Assembly (NCBI GenBank): GCA_002421565.1
Contig: DIKC01000181.1
Coordinates: 1 to 10,559, forward strand
Reading direction: 5' to 3'
Length of the DNA stretch: 10,559 bases
DNA from: Desulfobulbaceae bacterium UBA5628
Lineage (GTDB): Bacteria; Desulfobacterota; Desulfobulbia; Desulfobulbales; Desulfurivibrionaceae
The translations under genes and the position numbers were made by a program. Below, one piece after another: positions 1-5,563 of this stretch (position 1 is its first letter; each line of letters starts with the position of its first letter). The notes below the pieces were generated by a model. It was given only the letters and a program-made list of their open reading frames with translations, did not search any database and was not told the DNA's origin.

Positions 1-698
1 CAGGCGTGCATGTCCGGGGCGACGTTGCCGGAGCGATGGCAGTCGTCGCAGCGGTTGAGCGCCCCATTGCCCCGGTAATTGGTATGGATGGCGGCAATAT
101 CGCCGTTGATCCCGAGGCCGAAAACCCGCCGGTGGGAGGGGCTGGCCGCCCGCCCCAGGTGATCGGTGCGGCTTCGGAAATCACTGTGGCAGGAGTTGCA
201 GAAGGCCGGCTCGTGGCAGGTGGCGCAAAGCTGGGGATTGGTGCGGGCGGCAATGGGATGGCCGACCCGGAAATCGCCCCGGTGGACATTGATGAGCGGG
301 CCGCCGAACTTGCCCATCTCTTGGGCCGGGCCTTGGACGTGGCAGTTGAGGCAGTAATCCTGTTGATGGCAACCGCCGCACTCCGGCTGATGGTTGCGGG
401 CGGCCGGGCCGTGGTTGAAGCCCCATAGCGGCCCGTGGGTGCTTTGGAGGCCGGACATCTTGACCTGGGAGGCGAATTCCTGGTCGTGGCACTGGAGGCA
501 GGCCCGGCGGTCGGGAGTGATGGTCGGGCTGTCCGGCAGGTGACAGGTGCGGCAGGGCTCGCCGGCCAAGTGAAGGGAGCGGTGCCGCTCATGATCGAAA
601 GTGTAACGGTATTCCTTTTCTTCTTCGGCGGCCGCCGAGGAAGCAAGAATAACGGTTCCGGAGAGTATCAGAATGGTGAGAAACCGGTCGATGCGCAT
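1..698 (-). CDS. Exported multihaem c-type cytochrome, at least 7 haems (3' end outside window)
   Basis: The frame is open from an ATG at 698 to the left edge, giving 232 residues with no stop, so the C-terminus is missing. A Sec signal peptide is visible: Arg2 and Arg5, a hydrophobic core from about residue 6 to 19, then Ala-Ala-Ala with likely cleavage near residue 24. There is no lipobox. Seven CXXCH haem c motifs begin at Cys49, 67, 107, 116, 158, 167 and 217. Motifs 3/4 and 5/6 form tight pairs with only four residues between the His of one and the first Cys of the next, a spacing seen in multihaem cytochromes of metal-reducing bacteria. Many extra His residues could be distal ligands. 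The protein should act in the periplasm or at the outer membrane. The gene starts 18 bases after the beta-barrel gene, with AGGGG and AAGGA upstream, so co-transcription is likely. It is the third gene of the presumed conduit. The specific family is not identified. Confidence 0.9.
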   Translation of the reverse strand, partial: MRIDRFLTILILSGTVILASSAAAEEEKEYRYTFDHERHRSLHLAGEPCRTCHLPDSPTITPDRRACLQCHDQEFASQVKMSGLQSTHGPLWGFNHGPAARNHQPECGGCHQQDYCLNCHVQGPAQEMGKFGGPLINVHRGDFRVGHPIAARTNPQLCATCHEPAFCNSCHSDFRSRTDHLGRAASPSHRRVFGLGINGDIAAIHTNYRGNGALNRCDDCHRSGNVAPDMHA

Positions 699-716
699 CG
701 TCCTTACCCCTGTCTA

Positions 717-2015
717 TTAAAAAGTCACGTTCAGGCGCAGGGTGCCGCGGTTCTGATAACCCCAGAAGCCGCTGCTTTCGGCCCGCTCCAGGCGTCCCTG
801 GAGAGTGAGGTTGCGGCGCAGGCGGGCGGTGAAGTCGGTCCAGTAGCGGGTGCTGTAGGTGTCGTCCTCGAATTCGTCCAAGCGTCGTTCGAGGACGTCG
901 ATTTCCGCCCCGATCCCGCCCTGCAACCGGTCGGTGAAGAGCCAGGCGGCCCGCAGGCGGACCCCGTGGAGATCCTGGCCCTCATCGCCGGCCCGGCGCC
1001 AGACCCCGCTGAGATAGCCGGAAAAGCGGTCGGTGCGGATTTTTTCGATCCCGGCCTCAAAGACGTCGGTGTCGCTGAAATCTTCGTAAAGTTCCCGGCT
1101 GTAGCGGCCGAAACCCCGCAGGCCGGCGCCCAGGTAATAGTTGAATTCGGCCATCATTTCCTGGTACTTGCTCACCGCGAATACCGAATAGATCGAACTG
1201 GCCGAGAAGACCGGCAGGGAATAGAGATATTCGGTGCGCAGGCCCCAGGTATCGCTGCGGTGATAGTTGAAGCCGGCCAAGCCGTAGCTGACCCGGTCGC
1301 CGAGATAATCGTACTGGATTTCGCCGTAGAGGTTCAGAAGCTGGCGGAAGCCGTAATCGAAATCAGCCCCGATCAATTCGGTGGCAAGATCGCTTTCCTC
1401 GCGCCGTTGGACGTAGGAGAGGCCGGCGGCCAAGGCTTGGTCGGCGAAGCGGCCCCGGATTTCGCCGCCCATGATGGTATCCTTGGCGTTGTAGCCGCTG
1501 TAAAAGGCGACATCGCCGCCGCCGAAGAGGCTTACGGTGAGGGAGTCGGCGGGATGATAATCAAAGGCGAGGCCGTCCATCAGGGAAGCGCCGGCGGTGA
1601 CCGCGATGAACTGACGGCCCAGGCGGAAATCAATTTTGTCGAACACTCCCTGTTTTTCAAAATAAGCGTAGTATAATCGGCTTTTCACCGTATCGTCTTC
1701 GTTGGCCAGGTCGTCGGCCAGGCGTCCGTAAGCCTGGAAACGATATTTTTCCTCCGATTTTTCATCGAAGTCCCGAAGGTTGAGGAGCAGATACTGATAG
1801 ACCGGCAAGGAATCATCCCGCCGCGATTCGCCGCGCCACTGAATTTCGCTGCTGGCCCGGCCGGAGAGTTTCACCCCCGGCGTGGCCTCGTCAAGATAGG
1901 AGATGGGAGCGGCCGTCGCTGGCGCGGCCATGAGCAGTTCCCCCACCAAAATGGCGACCAAGCCGCTCCCGCCGCCGAGTGCCTTGATTGACATTTTTTC
2001 GATTATCAGCCGCAT
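717..2015 (-). CDS. Outer-membrane beta-barrel protein, putative porin of a porin-cytochrome conduit
   Basis: The product is about 432 residues. An N-terminal signal peptide has a hydrophobic core from about residue 19 to 31 and an Ala-rich cleavage site near residues 33 to 36. The rest shows alternating polar and hydrophobic residues with many Tyr, Phe and Trp and Asp/Arg-rich turns, and ends in Leu-Asn-Val-Thr-Phe. The terminal Phe is the classic BAM recognition feature. I chose the ATG at 2015, 10 bases after the stop of the upstream cytochrome gene, with AGGAAG overlapping that gene's end. An in-frame ATG at 2045 would overlap the cytochrome gene and has no ribosome binding site; one at 1994 is also possible. 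Because it lies between two multihaem cytochrome genes, the barrel is inferred to hold a cytochrome across the outer membrane, as MtrB does for MtrA. MtrB-type porins are near 700 residues, so this one is small and probably belongs to another porin family. The barrel call is strong; the role is inferred. Confidence 0.85.
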   Translation of the reverse strand: MRLIIEKMSIKALGGGSGLVAILVGELLMAAPATAAPISYLDEATPGVKLSGRASSEIQWRGESRRDDSLPVYQYLLLNLRDFDEKSEEKYRFQAYGRLADDLANEDDTVKSRLYYAYFEKQGVFDKIDFRLGRQFIAVTAGASLMDGLAFDYHPADSLTVSLFGGGDVAFYSGYNAKDTIMGGEIRGRFADQALAAGLSYVQRREESDLATELIGADFDYGFRQLLNLYGEIQYDYLGDRVSYGLAGFNYHRSDTWGLRTEYLYSLPVFSASSIYSVFAVSKYQEMMAEFNYYLGAGLRGFGRYSRELYEDFSDTDVFEAGIEKIRTDRFSGYLSGVWRRAGDEGQDLHGVRLRAAWLFTDRLQGGIGAEIDVLERRLDEFEDDTYSTRYWTDFTARLRRNLTLQGRLERAESSGFWGYQNRGTLRLNVTF

Positions 2016-2025
2016 CCGTCGGGTT

Positions 2026-3057
2026 TTACTTCCTGGTGTTGTCATAGGTTTTGGTCTGATGGCAGGTCTTGGCGCAGGAACCACCAGTGGCGGTTTCGGT
2101 GTAGTTCAGGGACAGCGGCCAGTTGCGGGGGCCGTAGGGGACGGCCTTGCGAATCTGATGGTTATTTTCCGCCGCGTGCACCTCGTGGCAGGCCCGGCAG
2201 GTGCGGCCCCGCTCGCTCTTGTTTACGTGGAGGTAATGGAGATTGCGGGAGCCGTCGCGGAAATTGGTGGCGGTGGCGGTTTCCGGCTCGGCCATGCCGC
2301 TCGGATCGTGGCAGTTGAAGCAGAGGGCATAGTTTTCGGGATCATAGAGAGAATAGAAGCCGGCCGGATAGGCGGCGGCCAGCAGGCTGGCCTGGTCGCT
2401 GCCGTGGACCAGATGGCAGGCCCCGCAATCCTTGTCGGCCACCGGATAATGCTGATGCAGGTTGGCGTCGGCAAGCCGCTGGCCGAAATTGGTCAGGGGC
2501 CGTCCGTCGCGCTCCGACCGCCAGTTTTCCTGGCTGTGGCAGGAAAGGCAGAGATCGAAAAGGGGGACGGTAAGCAGGCGTTCGGTGTCGGAGGCGTGGG
2601 GGGTATGACAGTTAAGGCAGGCCCCATTCTCGGTCACCGGTTGGTGTTTGATCTTGGCGTTGGTTACGTCCTGGATGTCGCCGTGGCACTCCAGGCAGAG
2701 ATTGGGCGGCTGGTCGAGGAGCAGGTGGGGATGGTTTGAACTGTGTGGGTTGTGGCAGGTGGTGCAACCCATGTTGATCGGCTCGTGGACCACTTTGCTG
2801 GCTTTCAGTGTTTCGTCCAAGTCGAAATGGCAGCCAGCGCAAACCGCGTTGAGATCGTCCGGCACCTTGCCGGGACTGTCGCCGCCGGCCGGCGTTTCCA
2901 GGTCATGGCACATCTCGCACTGGCCGTCGCTGTATGGAGCGTGGGAGGAAACTTCTTCCGTCTCGATCGGGGCCAGGCCGGCATGGGCGATTATACTCGT
3001 TACCAGCAGGAAGCCGAACGAAACAAGAAGTAGGGAGCAAGTCGATTTTTTACACAT
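2026..3057 (-). CDS. Exported decahaem c-type cytochrome with paired CXXCH motifs
   Basis: This is a 343-residue protein with a Sec signal peptide: Lys3 and Lys4, a hydrophobic core at about 8 to 24, and Ala-His-Ala cleavage near residue 26. Nine canonical CXXCH motifs start at Cys47, 73, 98, 121, 147, 170, 211, 246 and 287. A tenth site starts at Cys328 and has three residues between the cysteines (CAKTCH). Several units repeat the pattern His-x-Pro, CXXCH, x-Pro-His, Leu-Leu, CXXCH, which is typical of the doubled-CXXCH family. Length and haem number are close to the periplasmic decahaem MtrA/DmsE group, but the repeat style is more like cytochromes of Geobacter and sulfate reducers, so orthology to MtrA is not claimed. 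It should pass electrons in the periplasm to, or within, the barrel encoded just downstream. The start is supported by GGAGGG six bases before the ATG and by a strong predicted promoter upstream. It is the first gene of the cytochrome unit. Confidence 0.93.
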   Translation of the reverse strand: MCKKSTCSLLLVSFGFLLVTSIIAHAGLAPIETEEVSSHAPYSDGQCEMCHDLETPAGGDSPGKVPDDLNAVCAGCHFDLDETLKASKVVHEPINMGCTTCHNPHSSNHPHLLLDQPPNLCLECHGDIQDVTNAKIKHQPVTENGACLNCHTPHASDTERLLTVPLFDLCLSCHSQENWRSERDGRPLTNFGQRLADANLHQHYPVADKDCGACHLVHGSDQASLLAAAYPAGFYSLYDPENYALCFNCHDPSGMAEPETATATNFRDGSRNLHYLHVNKSERGRTCRACHEVHAAENNHQIRKAVPYGPRNWPLSLNYTETATGGSCAKTCHQTKTYDNTRK

Positions 3058-3062
3058 GCATA

Positions 3063-3069
3063 ACCCTCC
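3063..3069 (-). promoter_or_regulatory. Ribosome binding site of the decahaem cytochrome gene
   Basis: On the minus strand, ACGGAGGG lies just upstream of the ATG at 3057. A second ATG at 3061 is four bases closer to the site and out of frame with the cytochrome. The Shine-Dalgarno spacing of six bases selects the ATG at 3057. Confidence 0.7.
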
Positions 3070-3092
3070 GTTAATAATATATTACGTTTGCT

Positions 3093-3121
3093 TCTATAGT
3101 AAGCGTGTCCGGCGCTGTCAA
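3093..3121 (-). promoter_or_regulatory. Sigma70-type promoter for the cytochrome-porin unit
   Basis: Read on the minus strand, the -35 box TTGACA (3121 to 3116) matches consensus exactly. A 17-base spacer follows, then the -10 box TATAGA (3098 to 3093), which matches four of six positions of TATAAT. Transcription would start near 3086, leaving a leader of about 29 bases before the ATG at 3057. The leader contains the perfect 10-base palindrome TAATATATTA (3075 to 3084) and the ribosome binding site. The promoter lies in the only sizeable intergenic gap of the window, so the three downstream genes can be transcribed independently of the gsp operon. This is pattern-based and untested. Confidence 0.7.
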
Positions 3122-3123
3122 CG

Positions 3124-3145
3124 AAAAATATGAATGCGGATTCAT
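3124..3145 (-). terminator. Possible weak terminator at the end of the gsp operon
   Basis: On the minus strand, ATGAAT and ATTCAT can form a 6-bp stem around the 4-base loop CCGC (3145 to 3130), followed by TATTTTT down to 3124. The hairpin overlaps the stop codon of gspH. The stem has only one G-C pair, so it would be weak and may simply be chance. Confidence 0.25.
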
Positions 3146-3672
3146 TCCACGATATTTATTTCTCCCTGCGGATTGCCGCGTAGAATCATGGGGCGTTCAA
3201 CGGAGTCGGCAGTCAGGCGCAGTTCAAAAGGGGTGATTTCCCCGCCCGGGAAAAAATAGATCCGGGGCAGCAGCCGTTCATCTTGGTCATGCTCAAGGAA
3301 GGGCAGGGCGGCCGGCTCGTCGTTGCTTTCGGGAAAACGCAATTCCAGGTGGAAATCGTGATCCAGCCGCCGGGGACGCAGGATGCCGTCGGTCAACAGC
3401 AGCCACCGCTCACCCTGGCGCTGATAAAAACGGTAGCCTTCGGCGTGGAAACCGGCGGCGGTTTCGCTGGCGGTGAGGATGGTTTCCTGCTGGGCCAGGC
3501 GCAAGAGGGCGGCCAGTCGTTCGCCCTCCGCCTCCAGTTGCCGTTCCCTGGTGCCGATGGAAAAACCGATGGCGCCGAGCAGGATGCCGATGATCAGCAG
3601 GACGACGATTATTTCCAGAAGGGTGAAGCCGGCCCGGCCAAAAAAGGGGAAGAAGCTGTTTTTCGTCCCCAT
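3142..3672 (-). CDS. gspH: Type II secretion minor pseudopilin GspH
   Basis: GspH is a minor pseudopilin near the tip of the periplasmic T2SS pseudopilus. From the ATG at 3672 the protein has a short leader ending Arg-Ala-Gly, then Phe-Thr-Leu-Leu-Glu, the prepilin peptidase site with the invariant Glu at mature position 5. A hydrophobic helix of about 20 residues follows, then the stretch with Glu-Arg-Leu-Ala-Ala-Leu-Leu-Arg-Leu-Ala-Gln-Gln-Glu that is characteristic of GspH, and a beta-rich C-terminal domain. An alternative TTG start at 3696 would add eight residues and overlap gspG by 16 bases. I prefer the ATG, eight bases after the gspG stop, although neither start has a good ribosome binding site. 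Being paired with gspG and carrying this N-terminal region supports H over I or J. It is the last gene of the secretion operon. Confidence 0.88.
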   Translation of the reverse strand: MGTKNSFFPFFGRAGFTLLEIIVVLLIIGILLGAIGFSIGTRERQLEAEGERLAALLRLAQQETILTASETAAGFHAEGYRFYQRQGERWLLLTDGILRPRRLDHDFHLELRFPESNDEPAALPFLEHDQDERLLPRIYFFPGGEITPFELRLTADSVERPMILRGNPQGEINIVE

Positions 3673-3680
3673 TGCGGGGC

Positions 3681-4139
3681 CTATTCGATATTCCAATTGC
3701 CGATGTCGGCGTTGATTCCCTCGCCGCCGGGGCGACCGTCGGCGCCGTAGGAAAAGAGGTCGATTTCGCCGTACTGTCCGGGCTGGAGATACTGATAGTC
3801 ACTGCCCCAGGGATCGCGGGGCAGGCGGTCGATGTAGCCGCCTTCCTTCCAGCGGCGCGGCTCGGGCGGGGTGGTCGGTTTGCTCACCAAAGCCTCCAGG
3901 CCCTGTTCGGTGCTGGGATAAATATAGTTGTCCAGCCGGTAGAGACGCAGGGCATTTTCCAAGATTCGGATGTCCTGGGCCGCCTTGGTGATTCTGGCTT
4001 GATCGGGCCGGTCCATGATCCGGGGCACCACCACCGCCGCGAGAATCCCCAGAATCACCACCACCACCATGACCTCGATCAGGGTGAAGCCGCTTTCCGT
4101 CCGCATCGAAGCGGCTTTTTTCCTAAGCTTGTTTGACAT
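3681..4139 (-). CDS. gspG: Type II secretion major pseudopilin GspG
   Basis: GspG is the main subunit of the T2SS pseudopilus. The 152-residue protein has a basic leader ending Glu-Ser-Gly17, then Phe-Thr-Leu-Ile-Glu (Glu at mature position 5) and a hydrophobic helix to about residue 38. The family signature follows: Lys-Ala-Ala-Gln-Asp-Ile, Tyr-Pro-Ser-Thr-Glu-Gln-Gly-Leu-Glu-Ala-Leu, Asp-Pro-Trp-Gly-Ser-Asp-Tyr-Gln-Tyr, and a C-terminal Gly-Ala-Asp-Gly-Arg-Pro-Gly-Gly-Glu-Gly, then Ala-Asp-Ile-Gly-Asn-Trp. The Asp-rich C-terminal loop matches the calcium site known in GspG. Length is normal. The gene starts 21 bases after gspN, with GAGG nine bases before the ATG. Its position after gspN, not after gspF, is uncommon compared with the classical gsp order. 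Confidence 0.96.
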   Translation of the reverse strand: MSNKLRKKAASMRTESGFTLIEVMVVVVILGILAAVVVPRIMDRPDQARITKAAQDIRILENALRLYRLDNYIYPSTEQGLEALVSKPTTPPEPRRWKEGGYIDRLPRDPWGSDYQYLQPGQYGEIDLFSYGADGRPGGEGINADIGNWNIE

Positions 4140-4160
4140 AATATGTATCCTCTTCGCTAG

Positions 4161-4925
4161 TTAATTCAGCTTGCCGGAAGCATTGATCTTGATCACCCCA
4201 TCCCGGTCCGGCGGGCCGAGGAAAGCGAGCACCATGTTGAGTTCCTGGTTTTGCCGGGAACGGGGGGTGAGGTTGGCGGTAAGGGTGTAATGGCCGTCAG
4301 GGGCGATCAGCAGTACCCCGTCGGTGGCCAGCGGTCCTCCTTCATCCCGTACCCCCAGCCGTACCCCATCATTATTGTTGCCGCTTATCGTCGCCTGAAA
4401 ATCGCCAAGGGTCAAGGAAAACGGCGCCAGCGCCCTCAGTCCGCGCAGCCTCAGTTCACCTTCCGCCCGGCGGGGAATGCCCGCCTCCAGTTCCAGGTGT
4501 CGTAACTGTGCCCCCAGCACCCCGTCCACGCTCAAGCCGCGGCGGGCCAACTGGGAGGCAAAGTGTCCCAGGGGTAATTCGGCTTGGATGTCGGTCAGGG
4601 AAATCCGCCCCCGTATCCCGCGCCAGCCCGCCTTGATCCGGCCCTGAAGGTAGCCCTTGTCTCCCAGAGTAGCGGCAAGCTTCAGCCTTAACGGCGCCCA
4701 CGGCAGGGGGCGGAGTTGCCAGGAGAATTCAGTCATCGGGGCGCCCATGACCAGAGCGACGGAGGCGGAACCACTGTGCCAGGCGCCGTTAAGGCCATAG
4801 AGGCGAAGCCGTTCGCCGCCCTGTTTTGCCAGTAACGACCAGGCCAACTGGGCCGGGAAGTGATAGGCCAGGAAAAAGATGAAGAGGAGAATCCCCGCCA
4901 GAATATATCTTTTCCAGGATGACAT
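4161..4925 (-). CDS. gspN: Type II secretion protein GspN
   Basis: This is a 254-residue protein with one N-terminal membrane helix (about residues 6 to 24) preceded by Ser-Ser-Trp-Lys-Arg. A long, mainly beta-type periplasmic part follows, with Gly-rich, alternating hydrophobic sequence such as Leu-Arg-Leu-Tyr-Gly-Leu-Asn-Gly-Ala-Trp-His-Ser-Gly-Ser-Ala. This resembles GspN proteins, which occur in only some T2SS, share features with the AsmA-like and T2SS-N families and have no firmly established function. Its place directly after gspM is where gspN is found in systems that have it. The gene starts 20 bases after gspM, with AAGG seven bases before the ATG. The assignment rests on topology, context and a family-like N-terminal region, not on a catalytic motif. 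Confidence 0.82.
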   Translation of the reverse strand: MSSWKRYILAGILLFIFFLAYHFPAQLAWSLLAKQGGERLRLYGLNGAWHSGSASVALVMGAPMTEFSWQLRPLPWAPLRLKLAATLGDKGYLQGRIKAGWRGIRGRISLTDIQAELPLGHFASQLARRGLSVDGVLGAQLRHLELEAGIPRRAEGELRLRGLRALAPFSLTLGDFQATISGNNNDGVRLGVRDEGGPLATDGVLLIAPDGHYTLTANLTPRSRQNQELNMVLAFLGPPDRDGVIKINASGKLN

Positions 4926-4945
4926 TAATGCGCCTTGGCGATGGG

Positions 4946-5563
4946 TTAATTTTTGATCAGGGTCAGGCGGGAACTGACCAGACCGGAGCCGGATTGTCCC
5001 GGTTCCACCACGATTTCCGTTACCGCGATGCCGTGCTCGGCCTTGAGCAAGGCCAGCCAGCGCAACATCTCATCAAAGGCGGCATTTTCCAGCCAGACCC
5101 TCACTTCCCGGCCGCCGGCCGGTTCGACCCGCTGCATGGCATGTCCCAAGCCCAGTTGGCGGGCGGTGCGGTCAATGGCGGCCAACGGCAGGGAATTTTT
5201 GCCCCCGCCCCCTTCGCTCACGAGATATTGTCGTATCTCCAGGGCCGCCTCTTGCATCCAGAGCAGTTCTTGCTCCTTGCTCCCGATTTCCCGGCGGAGG
5301 GCGGCTCGGGAAAAAGAGAGCGGGGCCAACAGCAGCAACCAGACCAGCAGCAGGGAGGAAAGGCCCAAACCGATGAACAGCAAGGGGCGTTGCCGGGGCG
5401 GCACCCCGGCCAGCATGGTTTCCAGCCGGGCCGTCAGGGTGGCCATCAGGGGGGCCAGGCGAGTGGCCAAGGCTGCCCTCAAGGGTTCCAGGCGAGTGGC
5501 CAGGGCTGGCATCAAGGGTTCCAGGCGGGCGGTAATCTTTGCCCAGATGGTGGTCGGTTTCAT
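4946..5563 (-). CDS. gspM: Type II secretion inner-membrane platform protein GspM, with N-terminal 11-residue repeats
   Basis: GspM partners with GspL in the inner-membrane platform. The 205-residue protein has one strongly hydrophobic helix at about residues 61 to 80, and after it a periplasmic part that begins with a likely helical, Glu/Arg-rich segment and ends in a small alpha-beta region, as expected for GspM. The gene overlaps the stop of gspL in an ATGA arrangement, with AAGGAAG upstream. The unusual part is residues 11 to 54, before the membrane helix: four consecutive 11-residue units close to Ala-Thr-Arg-Leu-Glu-Pro-Leu-Met-Ala-Ala-Leu. Their leucines are spaced 3-4-4, a hendecad pattern that could form an amphipathic or coiled-coil helix, although each of the first three units contains a proline. 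Characterised GspM proteins such as EpsM have only a short cytoplasmic segment here. The GspM call rests mostly on topology and its position next to gspL. Confidence 0.87.
   Translation of the reverse strand: MKPTTIWAKITARLEPLMPALATRLEPLRAALATRLAPLMATLTARLETMLAGVPPRQRPLLFIGLGLSSLLLVWLLLLAPLSFSRAALRREIGSKEQELLWMQEAALEIRQYLVSEGGGGKNSLPLAAIDRTARQLGLGHAMQRVEPAGGREVRVWLENAAFDEMLRWLALLKAEHGIAVTEIVVEPGQSGSGLVSSRLTLIKN
5422..5520 (-). repeat. Tandem 33-bp repeats inside gspM
   Basis: Three consecutive 33-base units lie at 5422 to 5454, 5455 to 5487 and 5488 to 5520. The last two are identical at 30 of 33 positions. The first matches the third at 22 of 33. Partly decayed units flank them on each side, giving the four 11-residue protein repeats of GspM residues 11 to 54. 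The unit length is a multiple of three, so gain or loss of a copy keeps the reading frame. Confidence 0.9.

Noticed and set aside
435..1676. Plus-strand open frame of 413 codons opposite the beta-barrel gene
   Set aside because: It lies wholly antisense to better supported genes, has no recognisable domain, and shows the Ala/Gly/Val-rich composition expected from the opposite strand of GC-rich codons. The minus-strand frames have signal peptides, a barrel pattern and haem motifs.
2016..2084. Longer N-terminus for the barrel protein, starting inside the cytochrome gene
   Set aside because: The extra residues are Pro/Arg-rich, would precede a good signal peptide, overlap the upstream gene and lack a ribosome binding site.
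1903..2739. Plus-strand open frame of 278 codons opposite the decahaem cytochrome
   Set aside because: It is the antisense shadow of the cytochrome gene, is low complexity and rich in Gly/Val/Ala, and has no motif or ribosome binding site.
3673..3696. TTG start for gspH eight codons upstream
   Set aside because: It needs a rare start codon within gspG and has no Shine-Dalgarno sequence. The ATG at 3672 still leaves a normal prepilin leader. It cannot be fully excluded.
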